A stretch of 64,000 bases of DNA from Spironucleus salmonicida (GCA_000497125.2 CM035323.1:690001-754000), one strand, 5' to 3'; shown: positions 35,471 through 47,726, numbered from the stretch's first letter. A program made the numbers and translations. The notes: generated by a model from the letters alone, not told the origin.

Positions 35471-37843
35471 TCACTCCTTTCCATATCTGCCGACCCAGCC
35501 CCTCAAAAGAGCTTCGAGAGCCCTACTGGCCCGGTCTACCTAATCGAACACCGGCATACCACCTTTGATCAAATACTGTCTTGCAAAATCGTACTTCCAT
35601 CCACAACTTATGCTAATCACCCAGATGTTCTTATTCTCTTTCCATAGTTTCAAGTACATGGCAATAACGCTAGATTCGTCGATTTCGCTCTCTAGGGTCT
35701 TGATAGTCTGCACTTCTGGGATCAAACTAATGACGCTAGCATCAACCTCGTCCGCTCCCTATAGCGTTCTAGTTATATCCACCATAGCGCTGTCAGGGAT
35801 TAGCGCAGTTGTGTCCAAAATCTGCTAAACATCAATCACACCTTCAAGTTTGTGTAGTTTAAAAAGCCCGGATAAGCATATATTCGTTTTCTCTTCAAAC
35901 TTGCTGAGAACAACATAATTTTCATTTTTTCTGTAGAATAAATGGTCAGCGATTGCGCATCTTTCGAATCCAGCGTTAGACTAGCCAGAGAGTGCGATTT
36001 TGCACGGGAAGTCACGCAGGCGAGGTACGAGACAGCATGCTGCGAAAACTGCATCCTCGAACGCGTCTGCCGTCTCGCAAATCACGCCACCGGCAAGGTC
36101 GACCAGGTCGCTAAACTGCGTGTAGGAGCCAGCCAGGCTTGCAGTGTGGCCAGAAACGGCGTCGCTGCCCTGCTTGCTCCTGCCGGCTTTGTAGAGAATT
36201 ACCAGTTTTTTCTGTTGTTTCGCGCGTGCGATCAATTACATGAGTCTAATACCCTCGTATTATAATAAACCTTCTATATAAACTCCGAAAACTTGAACCT
36301 TATCTTTTTCTAAGGCAATTTCCGCTTCTTATTTGGAATTAGATTCGTATGAGGTCAGGAACCATTCGAGGCAGTCGACCGCGGACAAGTCCAGCTGATT
36401 ACCTACCGAGATGCTGAACTTAGGGGCCACACGGCCTGCGAGGTTCGAGACTCTCGAGAGTAAAAACGCGCCAGATTGAGCTATAATCGCACAGTTTTCA
36501 TGCCCAGTGGCGTTCTCGCCAGAGGACTTGAAAGCAGGAAGGAATACGGTATTAATTTCTGACTTATCAGGCCTCACATACTTATAACCTACCGTGTTTG
36601 GCCCGTTGATGAGAGGACGATTTTCGGTAACAGAAATGAGCTAGCGCAGTTTTTTTTCGTTTTCTGCCCCTTTCTCCGTTTCTGCAAAACCACCTGCGAG
36701 CGTGAAAATCGCCTTGCAAGCGTTAGCCTCGACCAGCTAAGTGATCAGCTAGCACGTAGGTTCTGCTGCAGTTCCGAGAATGACCAGATCAATTTTCATT
36801 TCCAAAATTTCTTTCACAGACTTATAACACTTACATCCGTACATTTCGGTCTCTTTCGGATGCAAACAGAAGATTTCAGGGCGCACATTTTCTGGAAGCT
36901 TCTGATACTTCCTCAAAATAACCGTAGCCGCGTTGTTTTCGTTTTTGGAGCTCGCACCGGCGATTAAAACCCGCTTCGCACAAAACAGCATGTTCATCTT
37001 ATCGAGAGGCTTCTCAGACACGAAAATGGCCTATTTGCGCTCATTTTTGCTGATTTTTACAACTCCATCGAGTGCTAGGAGCTAGTTCTTACAGATAACT
37101 GCCGGATTTACCTCGATTTCTTCGATTGCATATCGCGCCTTCTCGTTCATTTTGCTGTAGAAACGGACGAAGTTTGCGAGGTTTTCCAGCACTGCGAACA
37201 CGCTTTCCTGCTCAATTTCGGCTTCGAAACCGCGCACCTTACCGAGCAGGAACTGCATGATTGGAAGCTCCAAAATCGTTTTTCTGACGATGGTGGAGCG
37301 GAAATTCACGAAAACGGGCAGGAACACGTTCGGTTTCTGCATCATTTCCGCGTAGAACTCGACGCCGGTGCCGCCCATGCCGAAGCAGAGCTGCGGACCG
37401 AACGAGTCGTCGTTAAAGGCAGAAATGAGCAGCTCGCCGTTAGAGGGGTTGCGCTGCGAGAATGCGGCCATTTCGACGAAAATGACGCCCTGGAGGTCGA
37501 ATTTGGATAGTTTCTACGTAAAAATTTACATTTTTTCTTAGAAGTTTGCCCTGTTGATCCTGAGGACCACGCCGCCGATTTCGGTCTTGTGCAAGCAGTT
37601 CGGGATATGGCACTTCGCGACATAGTCCGTCCCGGGCTGCAGGAAGCTTATAGCCGAATCGAGTTTTTCGAGTGGAAAATAGGCGTAATTCGGCACCGGA
37701 ATTCCGATGAGCTTGAAGAGCTCGTATGCCTCGAACTCGTACAGGTATGCCGGGGATCTGGCAATCGCCGCATCGAATATTTTCTCGATTTGGCTCTGGT
37801 GCTTTGGCGGTGTGAACGTGCTGTCAAAGTCAGCTGGGAGCAT
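35471..37843 (-). CDS. ADP-forming acetate-CoA ligase (acyl-CoA synthetase, fused)
   Basis: 790 residues. It converts acetyl-CoA, ADP and phosphate to acetate, CoA and ATP, the energy-yielding step in diplomonads and Entamoeba. Residues about 10-250 are the ATP-grasp (beta) part: GIPVPNYAYF, then the CHIPNCLHKTEIGGVVL block, then DDSFGPQLCFGMGGTG. The CoA-binding Rossmann domain comes next (VLIAGASSKNENNAA, LINGPNTVGY). The ligase part carries the active-site loop GSDAVSGHTASLAG, whose His is phosphorylated. The ATP-grasp-first order differs from enzymes that begin with the CoA-binding domain. The gene is GC-rich almost throughout and uses TAG more than TAA for Gln. Confidence 0.92.
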
Positions 37844-38689
37844 TTTGGGGGATTTAGGTGGAAGGTTGGGGTATTGTTTTTGGGATAATCGCGTAATAGG
37901 CTAGTTTTTAGATTTTTAAATTTGTGAAAAAATTTGTAGGAGAATCTATATTTTTTTAATATTATATAAAGATACATAAGAATAATTTGATGTTAAAACG
38001 AGTGGACATTTTAAAAAAGTATAATTAGAAGTATATATCATATAATATTAACGTTTGCTTTGCATAGTAATTGTTTGGTTATTAATAAAATGGAAACAAA
38101 ATTAAATTAAATATGTCGGTCAATTGGTCGTTAGTAAGTTATACTTGATAAAATTCTTAATACACACTATTTTATAGGCACAGCTGCATGCTTAAGCAAT
38201 TACTAGATGTATAAATTATGATTTGTTGAGACTAAACATTTTATAAGTAAGACGGTATTAATTATAGCTATATTTTGAAACAGTTGCTATATTTCTAGAA
38301 ATTAAATTCAATTTTGATTGATATACTTTAATTAAACTGTGCTTCCGTATGATAATCAATATTATATATTCATATTTAATATCAAAATCATTACTAGCAA
38401 GTTAAAAATTATGCATAAACTGGGATAATATAATTATTTAATATTTTTGCGGTTAGATTTAATTTTTGATATTTCAAAATTCGCATCTATTAGATTAATA
38501 TTTAATTTCGAATTCATAACTTCAACAAACTTATTCAATCTAATTGATTAATTCAATAAATTAGAAAATATACAGTCCTATTTATTGGAATTAATTTGGT
38601 TATTTGACATTATAAGAATGTTCTATTTTTAAATATAAATTTATAAAATGAATAATAATATAACCATTATATATTTTTACATTTTCCTC
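37844..38689. other. AT-rich intergenic spacer
   Basis: 846 bp. The first 50 bp share the GC-rich character of the ligase gene and contain a CCTTCCACC pyrimidine stretch upstream of its ATG. The rest is AT-rich with no supported gene. Confidence 0.6.
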
Positions 38690-39679
38690 TCACTTAAACA
38701 CATACCACATGCCACCAAGCCCGTCACCACCTTCTTTTTGACTTAATAAAACTCTCATACGCTCAATTTCTTCAGTAATTGCTCTAATTTTGACTTTCCA
38801 CTTTTAATTTTCTATTTTTACTTTCATGACTTCATCACTATTAATTTCTATTTTCTACTCTAGAAAAAGGTTTTCATCACGACCGGCACGACACATTTTT
38901 TCTTCACATATGGCTATAATTTAGTTATAAATACTTTCGATTTAATCTGTTAATTTAGTGCCGAAAATTTTTAAATTAAATTCCTTTTCGAACTTGGCTT
39001 TAGCACAAAAATCTGTAATTTTTTAGTGAGTTTTTTTGAGTTCTTAATCTAATTATTAGTGTCTCTATGCAATAGAGACTAATTCTGAACCATTCACATA
39101 ATTTGACTTTGACGAAACAATATTTTACTTTTATGCCAAAATTGATGACTTTTGACCACTTCTAACTTATTTATGTTTATCTTAGTACTCATGACGTGAT
39201 TACTAAATCGCCTTTTCGAGAATAAGTTTTTCACGTGTTAAAATTATAAATTTTCGATCCAAAATAGCCCGTTTTTAATCTTCAACTTTTGATTTAGCGA
39301 TAAATTGGGAAATGGAACGTTTGGGAATATGTATATCTCGCCTATGTTCTATTGTAGTCGTTGTTTTATCCTATTCTCTCTCTATAATTGAGATTTTTGA
39401 CATATTAAGGTCTGTAAACGACTTAGCCTTGTTAAAGTAAGCTTGGGAATTTTTCAAAAGTTGGTTGTAGGAATTAGGCTATGATGACTAAAACTGCTAA
39501 AGAGAGATCTCAAATTGTTATGTTCTAAGGAGATCGGGGTAGTCTTGAACTGCTAAATTTAACTGGTGGAAATGAGTCTATAAAGCATTAAAAATTGTGT
39601 CATCTTATAGGAGTAATGCTAAAGAATTTGACTAGTTATACGCATAAAATGTAGTAGCCAGCTATTATACAGAGTGCAT
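38690..39679 (-). CDS. Coiled-coil protein (329 residues)
   Basis: Starts MHSVQQLATTFYAYNQ. Almost wholly helical and charged, for example KFIILTREKLILEKAIQQSR and KVKIENQKWKVKIRAITEEIERM. It ends GGDGLGGMWYVFK. No known domain or membrane segment. The C-terminal Gly-rich aromatic tail is unusual. CTTCC repeats lie just upstream of the ATG. Confidence 0.8.
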
Positions 39680-39791
39680 TTATGGAAGGAAGAAAATTAA
39701 TAGAAAAATATATAAATAATAAATAATTACAACTAATTTTTTATAAAATCATTTACTAAATCTCTTAAATGATATAAAATCATAGTTTATA

Positions 39792-40451
39792 TCACGGCAA
39801 CTAATCAGGCGATAGAATTTAATTAGATAGAAGCCATGGTTTAAGTTTAATTAGCCGATATCTAACTTAAATATCAGTTCGGCCTGGTAGTTTCGCTGCT
39901 ACTTCTTTCCATTATTTTAGCGATGCTAATTTTACAATATTAATAAGTTATGTATCTTCTTCTATACTCCATTTTGTTTTCTAAATATCAGGATTGATAA
40001 CTCTGGTCCATCTTTATGATACGGCATCTGGCTACCTTTCTGGTAATCCTGTAGCTTAAGAAATTTTTTAAGATAGAAAACGCCATTTTTTAGGTCCGTA
40101 CTATGCTATAAGCCTAATAAGAACTTAGTCTTCCTATATATTCCACTTTGGTGCTAATTTTAGTTTTCTAGTATGTTCACCTTCCGTTTTTTCTTTAGTA
40201 CAATTCTAGTCCATAAATGGCAAAGTATCCTTATTTAGATCAAATAAGTCAGATAAGTTTGTTCTTCTTAGAATTTATTGTGTGTTAAACTTATTAAAAC
40301 TAGATTACTATTACTATGATAAAGGGGTGAAAAAATTTAAATTAAAACTAGGAGGTGGGATAGAATTATGTATACGTGCCGTATTAGCTAGTGAATTTAT
40401 ATTAAGTTCATCGTCTGACTGGTAATCAAATTAAATAGAACCTGTTGGCAT
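39792..40451 (-). CDS. Myb-type DNA-binding protein (two repeats)
   Basis: 219 residues. The N-terminal 100 are Ser/Asn/Gln-rich. Two SANT/Myb repeats follow: KWNIQEDQVLIRLIAQYGPKKWRFLSQ...RWTRVINP and KTKWSIEEDTQLINIVKLA...WKEVAAKLPGRTDIQVRYR. The regularly spaced Trp residues and the link sequence INPDIQKTKW are typical of R2R3 proteins (usual link NP.i.k..W). It is likely a nuclear transcription regulator, since Myb proteins drive encystation genes in Giardia. That role here is inference. Confidence 0.9.
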
Positions 40452-41490
40452 TTTAACAAAAAATGAGGAGAAAGTATTAATAAGTTATTGGAGATTAGTT
40501 ATTTAATTATTTTTTACAGAATTTTTTTTAATATTACATATACGTTATCTATAACTTACAATCCATGTAAAATATGTAGAATTAAAAATTTTGTAATGTA
40601 TAATATGATATAATAATACAATATAACAAATATAAAATTAGCACTATTATCAATTTTTAATAATCATAATTGACAATAAATCCAATATAGTTTAATTACT
40701 ACTAAAAATCGTAAAGAAACTTAATATAACTTCTTTATTACTTATATACCTTCATCAAAAAAATAACGAGAATTATCATTAAATATTATCAGGAATTGTG
40801 ATTAATTTTGATAAGATTAAATTTATATTACTTTGTAATTTATAAATAACTATATAATGGTATTATGTGTATGATTAGTAGTTAAACTTGAAGCTTTTAA
40901 ATTTTATCCATAAAATAAATAATTTAGTAAATTGTATTAATTAATTTGAAAAGCAGACTAATATTATAAAAAACTAAAATCTTAGTCATAATATATGAGA
41001 AATTATTATCTTATTGAGTAGTGTAGTCTTGGAGTATAATACTAACAAATTATGTTCGATCAAAAAGTATTATTCTTTATAAAATTTATCCTTAGCTTAT
41101 CTTTAATTATCTATTAATATTAAAATATTTCACCGCACCAGTCATATATAGGTCTCATTATAGTGTAGGAATATAGTTTTAATACGATTTTTATTAGATC
41201 ATTAACACCATATTAAATAACTAGAGAAAAATGAGTTCTATTAAAAATTAAAATTTATAAGCTACTAATATGGATAAATAAAATATTGGTTCTATATCAA
41301 AAATGATTATAGATACTTCTATTATTAAGTCGATTATTATTTACATAAATTTCTTTATATAATTTTTATTCGTTCATATAAGTATTAATAATTTACGAAT
41401 TTACTGAATCGAATTTAATCGATTCAACGAGTAAATTCTATCATTATTATATAATATTATAATTATTCGATTTCGTCATTAAGTTATAAA
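40452..41490. other. Long AT-rich intergenic spacer
   Basis: 1039 bp between divergent genes, the longest gene-free stretch of the window and the most AT-rich. Many TATATTAT-like runs. A local imperfect palindrome occurs near 41390-41440 (GAATTTACTGAATCGAATT, then AATCGATTCAACGAGTAAATTC). No supported gene. Confidence 0.55.
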
Positions 41491-42159
41491 ATGCTTATTC
41501 TATTATAATTAAGCCCTGTGTATCTACAGGATATAGATATATTGGTATTCAATTAAAATGAGAAAACAAAATCTAGGAGGGGTGAATACTATCCATAACT
41601 TAAGACATCTTTTGGTTCTCCAAAAATATCTCAAGCTGTATGTAAAAATAACGGGTTTGATGGTGAGTCTATTATTTGGAAATGCAAATCAAAAGATTTA
41701 TTAGAAGGCTAGAAGTTTAAATCAGCATAAGTCAGTTGTGAAGGATGGAATGGCCCAGGAGATAAGTAGATTGTTCCTGGAAGCTGTTAGCTGAATTATG
41801 TTATTAAGTAGTCTTACAACAGAAGACAACCTGAAGATTAATATGAGTATTAAAATTAATATGGTAGTAATAATACTTCATTATATACGCTGTTATCACT
41901 AGTAATAGTCGCACTGATTTTCTACATAGCTTATACTAAGATTGTTAATGCTTGCAAGCATTTCCGTTTTAATCGTCCAATTATTATTAACGACCCAGTC
42001 GAATATGTTATAATAAATAATAGAAGGAGGCGAATTTACTAGAATAAAATGCATTATATTCCTGATAATTAATTTGAATACGTTTATGTAGATAATAAAA
42101 AAGTGAAAATTCTCAAAGAAACCTATGAAGAAGTTTATGCTAGAACGAATGTGAGGTGA
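41491..42159 (+). CDS. SARAF/TMEM66-like ER membrane protein
   Basis: 222 residues. A signal peptide (MLILLQLSPVYLQ) leads into a luminal domain with four Cys (51, 65, 83, 99). Its pattern follows SARAF: PQL then VCKNNGFDGESIIWKCK, then AQVSCEGWNGPGDKQIVPGSCQLNYVI, comparable with the family's NxGxDGxDVQWECK ... VSCEGY ... LRGSCGLEY. One membrane span (about 131-152) and a basic cytosolic tail follow. SARAF in animals restrains store-operated calcium entry at the ER. The first in-frame ATG gives the signal peptide. A rival frame starting later on this strand lacks these motifs. Confidence 0.8.
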
Positions 42160-42340
42160 ATGATTCATTTATATTTATTTTGTGCATGTTTCCGTTTCGC
42201 TCAACAATGTTCTTATAAACGTTTACTTTTGTTCTTAACTTATATAACATAACCCAAATTAAAATCTTATATGCTGATAATCACTACCATTACTTAAGTG
42301 CCAATTTCTTTCACTCCCTCAAAATCAGCAAAAAACTCTG

Positions 42341-43633
42341 TCACACAAATTTAAAAACTATCTTCTTACCATAAAAATCAGCGCCTGCAAATACATTTCC
42401 GTCTTCCAATCTGTCACATCTGTGCCACAACCCATTCCGCATTCCTAAAACAAAACCGCCGCAAAGGACTTCGCCATTTTCTTTAAAATCACAAATTTCT
42501 CCCTTTTAAAGCGAAATAAATGTCTTTTCGACTTCAATTGAATTTATTACTTCCTCTTTATCTATTCCCATTTAATTCAAAATCTCTTCACATTCTAATT
42601 CTATCAGGTCTACTTCTTTGCTCGCCAAAAACCTTATCTCTTAGCCTTTACCATCTAAATTTTTGTTTCTTTTTTCCTATTCTTCACAAACTTCAATTTC
42701 ACTTTGAATTTGATTTACCCTACCTATTTAATTCAAATTCTGGAAATAGAATTTTCGAAATTTCAACATTCGCAGATTTTCGTCAAAATCATCACTTCGC
42801 AAATCGGCAAATCCATTCAGCTGGAAATGACTTTCAGTTTCTTCTGTCTAAAGAGAAATTTTGATCAAATTTGCGTTAGAAGTGGTATTTGTTAATTAAT
42901 ATATAGTATTCTATTAATAATGAAAAGCATTTAAACTGTAATATTAACTTGGTTAGATTTTTTTATTTAAAGAGAAACTTGTGGAATATAAGATATTAAG
43001 GGTGATAGTTCGGCCTTAATTAGGTGAAATAAGCTGGGTTTAGAATTTAGATAGAGGGCTGGGAATCGTATTTTGGAGGTAAAAATATTGGTTCTAAATT
43101 GGGAGGTTTTAGAGTAGTGGAAACTCATCGTAGAGAGTTGGAATAGGCTGAATATTGGATGAAATTCTGACTGCTAAATAGTGGTCTTCTTAATCTAAAT
43201 TATCGTCTAGAGAGATTAAGTCTGTGAGGAAGAACGCGCATTCTTCAACTATTTATTTGAAGAAGAATGACGTTGAGTAGTTTAAAAGAAAATCTGCTGG
43301 TAAAATTGAGTTTTGAAGGTCTGAGAAATTGAAGGTTTCGGTTTAATTGATATCGTCAGATATATCTTCTTGTGCAGCTGGTTTTTGGTCATCCTCTAAA
43401 TTCTTAAATGTTGTGAATTACTTATTTTGAATTACCATTTCTGGTGCTTTTTGGTTGGTTATTGTCTCAGATCCAGCTTCAAAATTTAGAAGCATTTATT
43501 CTCTTTTAGATTCTGGAAGATCAAGAAAATCCACCCACTCAGAATTAGGTAAATTGTCCAGATAATTTATATAACGTTTTTTCTAATCTTAAGTAAGGAT
43601 TCCGTGCTTTTTTAGTAGCTGATCCACCGACAT
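42341..43633 (-). CDS. Acidic protein with MORN-like C-terminus (430 residues)
   Basis: Starts MSVDQLLKKHGILTQDQKKRY. An acidic Asn/Gln/Phe-rich body, without a membrane segment, runs to a C-terminal piece FKENGEVLCGGFVLGMRNGLWHRC and then EDGNVFAGADFYGK. The last part resembles one or two MORN repeats (GxxxxGxFxxGxxxGxG), which bind membranes or organise cytoskeleton in protists. The whole frame is continuous through an AT-rich middle with many TAA/TAG codons. Confidence 0.78.
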
Positions 43634-43797
43634 TAATAGGAATGGAACTTTTATATTAATAAAAATATATAATATTATATATTTATTATACATTTTACAA
43701 TAATATTAATTATTATTATACATTATATTATCAAATATTAATTACCTATACATCATTTTATAACAGCAATAAACTATATTGTCGCATAACAAAGAAA

Positions 43798-44913
43798 ATG
43801 ACCCTACCCCCACCCGTTTTCCCAACATTTCTACGCTCCTACCTGGCATCAAAATCAAAAAGGCCAGACAACCGAACGCTGGAAACGCAGTACCTGCGCA
43901 CGCTACGCAGGAAGCTCAACCTGGACTAGTTTAGCATCATCAACACCATCGGGAAGGGCGCATTTTCGCTAGTATACCTGGTACAGGACCGCTTGAATTT
44001 GCAGTTTTATGCTCTGAAGGCTATAGATAAGACTATGAAAACGTCTTCCACAGCTGCGCAGCTAGAGCGCGACGTGATGTTGAAAATGGAGAAATCACCG
44101 TTCCTGGTGAGCCTGAAGGCGACGTTCTAGGACGCCAAGAATTACTACATTCTGATGGAGTTCTGCTAGGGTGGTGACTTGATGGGGCTCATGATCCGGG
44201 AAACCCTGCTCCCGGAGCAGAAAATGAAGTTCTACGCGGCCGAAATCATCGTAGCGATCCAGGCAGTGCACGAATCCGGCTACCTCTACCTGGATCTGAA
44301 GCCTGACAACGTTCTGATCAACAAGGCCGGTCACGTAAAATTGGCCGATTTCAACCTCGTCCGCGAGGAGAACGAGCAGGTGCGGATCTAGGGTACGTTA
44401 GATTATATGAGCCCAGAGATGTTATAGAAATAGTAGATTTCGGTCAAAAGCGATATTTGGAGCATTGGGGCCGTTTTGTACGAGGGGGTTGTCGGGAAAG
44501 TGCCGTTTTTGGGGGAGAATAAATAATAAACTGCTGGAAAAATAGTCAAATTTGATATTTCATATCCAGAATTCTTGTCTGGTAGCCTTGTACACCTTTT
44601 AAAGCAAATCTTTGTAGAAGCTGATAAGCGAATAAATTTGGCGGAAATAATTGATCACTAGTTTTTTAAGGGTGTGGATTTTAGTAAATTATTAGAGATA
44701 TCACCTCCATTCGTTCCTAAGTTCTAGAATTAGATGGATTTGTAGTATTTTGACGCTGTTGGTGTTGGTTTTTAAAGTGGAAGATGGTGGGGTGAGAATG
44801 TTGTTAGTAAAGGTGAGTTTACGTATTAGGCGTTTCCAGGTACTGTTGAAGCAGAAGAAAACTAAGATTAACGAACTAAAATTACTAAGTTGTTTGATAA
44901 TAAAAAGAAGTGA
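43798..44913 (+). CDS. AGC-type protein kinase with altered catalytic motifs
   Basis: 371 residues. The Gly loop GKGAFSLVYLV (residues 52-62) and the ATP-binding Lys in YALKAIDK (Lys-74) are present. The catalytic loop reads YLDLKPDN (164-171): the Arg of the usual YRDLKPxN is Leu. The metal-binding motif DFG is DFN (184-186). The activation segment ends GTLDYMSPEM with SPE for APE. Asp-166, Lys-168, Asn-171 and Asp-184 are kept, so activity is plausible. The overall build resembles AGC/NDR kinases. DNA is GC-rich to about 44520, then turns AT-rich. Confidence 0.9.
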
Positions 44914-45061
44914 TAATTGCTAGATTTTTGTTTACTATAGATTTATACTCCCTATTTTTCGGTTTTGTATATTTAGTTCCCCTATTAAGTTTGAATTAAA
45001 TTAACTAATATATATAATATTTATTTTTAGTTGAACTTTCCATTTTCCGCTTCTTTGAATA

Positions 45062-46402
45062 ATGCCTCGCACTTTCTTGTATACATCTGAAGCTGTTTCT
45101 GAAGGTCACCCAGATAAAGTATGTGATTAAATCTCTGATGCTGTTGTTGACGCGTTTTTGAAATAAGATCCTAATGCTAAGACTGCTGTTGAAACTGCTA
45201 TCAAGAATAATAATGTTTTCCTTTTAGGAGAGATCAATTCTACTGCCATATTAACATAAAAAGATTATGAAGAAATTGTACGTTCTACTTTATTAAGAAT
45301 TGGCTATGATGATTCAGTTAACTCTATCTCTTATAAAGATTTTACTTTACATGTTGGTCTCTGTGCATAATCTCCCGATATTGCTCAAGCTGTTCATGAA
45401 AATAAGTCTATTGAAAATACAACTGCTGGTGATTAAGGATTAATGAGTGCGTATGCAACCAATGAAACCCGTTCTGCAATGCCGTCTACCTTCCGTTTAT
45501 CTTGTCTTTTATCTAAAAAGATGACCGAATTAAGAAAAAACAACACTCTTAAATGGTTAAGACCAGATAATAAGACATAAGTAACTATGTAATATTTTGA
45601 GGATCCTGAAGGTAGATTATATCCTTAGAATATTGACACTATTATCTTATCCACTTAACATTCTGATGAAGTTACTAATGAATAAATACGAGAATAGATA
45701 TTCGACTAGGTCATTATCCCAGTATTATAAGAATTTGAGCGTGATGATCTTATTACATTCCACAATGATTCTGACTATGAAGATTTTGATACCGAAGATT
45801 TTTATAAATCATTACCATAATAGCAGTAAGATATAATATATAGAGTAAAAGATAAGAAGGTTTTCTAACAGCTTAAACTTTTAAAGCCAACTACTAAGAT
45901 TCTCATCAATCCTTCTGGTAGATTTATTATTGGTGGGCCCATGTCTGATTCTGGTTTGACTGGGCGCAAAATAGTTTGTGACGCGTTCGGCGGCTGGTCT
46001 GCTGTAGGTGGAGGTGCTTTCTCTGGAAAAGATTACTCCAAAGTAGATCGTTCAGCTGCCTATTTAGCAAGATAAATATGCAAATCTATCATTAAGTCTG
46101 GCTATGCTCATAGATGTTCTGTATAGCTCTCATATGCCATTGGTGTTGCTGATCCTATTTCTGTTTATGTTGATACTTATGGATTTTATGATTATCGTAC
46201 ACCAAAAGGAAAGGCTGGTATCCAGTCTGAAGCTGAGTTAGCTCAGTTGATCAGAACAACTTTTAGAATGCGCCCAGGTCAAATCGTTGTAGATTTTGGT
46301 CTTTAACGCCCAATTTTTGAGTAGTTGGCCTCTTATGGTCATTTTGGAAGAGATGATCTACCAATTGATGAGGTCAGATGGGAAAAGATAGTGGTTTTCT
46401 GA
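45062..46402 (+). CDS. MAT: S-adenosylmethionine synthetase (methionine adenosyltransferase)
   Basis: 446 residues. It makes S-adenosylmethionine from methionine and ATP. Family blocks are clear: [19 protein letters not shown] at the N-terminus, [15 protein letters not shown], then [39 protein letters not shown] and [10 protein letters not shown] near the end. It is about 50 residues longer than the usual 390. The extra length is an acidic insertion ([21 protein letters not shown]) just before the PSGRF block. CTTTCCA and TTCCGCTTCTTT lie upstream, the latter shared with the gene at 4593. Confidence 0.96.
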
Positions 46403-46414
46403 AGTCAATTAAGT

Positions 46415-47491
46415 TCACTTACCTAACAAAAATTATTCTAAATCTTCTAGGTCTTTAACATTGTAGTCTTCTAAAGGAGCTTCGCTGTTGATTCCCCTTT
46501 GCCTCATAAATTCTAACATCTTATCACAGTCTACTTCAGAGCTTTCAAGCAAAGTATTAACCCTCAAAATCAGTTCAGGATCGATTTAGCTTTTTTTAAC
46601 CACTCCACCTTCTTAAACAGCTCTTTGTTTATCTAATAACTCCCTTTCTAACCATACTTATTCAGCCCAAGAAGGCCAAAATCCAACCAGTCTTTCTTAT
46701 GTCCAAGAATTTTTGATATCACCTAAATATTTTAGTGCCGTATTATAAATAGGGCCTTATGGATTAAACATTTTACAATCATAGCCAATAAGCAATAAAT
46801 CTCTTAAAATTTCCTAGCCTGACTAATAAGCTTGCGGTTTATCGGTAATTGCAGTGTAAAATTCTTTACCCAGCTTTTTATAGCTTTCTAACGATGCACG
46901 GGCTAGTTCGGTATCCATATGTGAACGTTTTCTTCTATCATTTTTAATAACAGTTTCTGTTAATAGAGAACCATATTCATTGACTTTGAAAGTCAAAAAT
47001 AAATCTTCATCCGTTGGATGTTGAATAGGCATTGGATTTTCCTCTTATTGCAATAAGGTAGCATGAATCCTAGCTGCAACCGCACCAAAATACATAGGAC
47101 ATGGAATAATATTATAATATTAAGGAACTCCATCAGTTTCATCAACACGATAAGAAAACCATTTAACATAGTCTTCATTTTTCAATAAACGTGAAAACAC
47201 TTATAAAATTGACTAGAAATGAGCAGAAATTGAAACTTCTTAAACTTTTGTTTAGGGTTCTTTAGACAAATTTTATAAAAATTTTATTCTTTGATGTATT
47301 TCTGATAATGAAAATGATGTTTATGGAAGTTCTTTAAGTGGAAACTCTTATAATATTTACTGAGTAATATCTCCTTACGTCTAAGATAGCAAATCATCAA
47401 TATGGTCAACTGCAGAAAGAATTGCATTTATATGATAAGCTACTGTATCATCAGTATACTTAGGAATCTAAACACGCTTTGGCTTCGACAT
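46415..47491 (-). CDS. Bromodomain protein with split bromodomain
   Basis: 358 residues. The bromodomain signature appears in two parts: VKWFSYRVDETDGVPQYYNI then IPCPMYFGAVAARIHATLL, and, about 85 residues later, SGQEILRDLLLIGYDCKMFNP then YNTALKYLGDIKNSW. The Asn that binds acetyl-lysine is usually in an NCxxYN motif. Here the place reads YDCKMFN. The C-terminus is acidic and helical. Bromodomains read acetylated histones. The 85-residue insert between the first helix and the rest is unusual. The stop is 12 bp from the MAT stop. Confidence 0.72.
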
Positions 47492-47726
47492 TATTAAGTG
47501 GAGTGGATAAATAATATAATTATATTAGTATAATAATATAAAATTATTAAAATTAAATAGTAATTTCTGTATCAATATTATATACTGGAACAAAATATTG
47601 TTGAAAACCAATTTCTAAGCAGGTATAATTTATTTATATATTTTTGATTTTTATTAAATTCTTAAAACAAAAATATCAAAATTTATACAATATTATATAA
47701 GAATTTCAGTCCTTAAAAAATCTAAA

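Noticed and set aside
35942-36265. Plus-strand frame of 107 codons opposite the acetate-CoA ligase
   Set aside because: Antisense shadow of a GC-rich gene whose minus-strand frame carries all conserved motifs.
41390-41440. Imperfect palindrome in the long AT-rich spacer as a regulatory hairpin or origin
   Set aside because: AT-rich DNA gives such palindromes often; no repeat copies or adjoining signals support a function.
41559-41812. Plus-strand frame beginning MRKQNLGGVN
   Set aside because: It lies in another frame of the SARAF-like gene and lacks its Cys motifs and signal peptide.
42520-42864. Plus-strand open frame of 114 codons (MSFRLQLNLL...)
   Set aside because: It overlaps the continuous minus-strand 430-residue gene and is a Phe/Leu/Ser-rich shadow of it.
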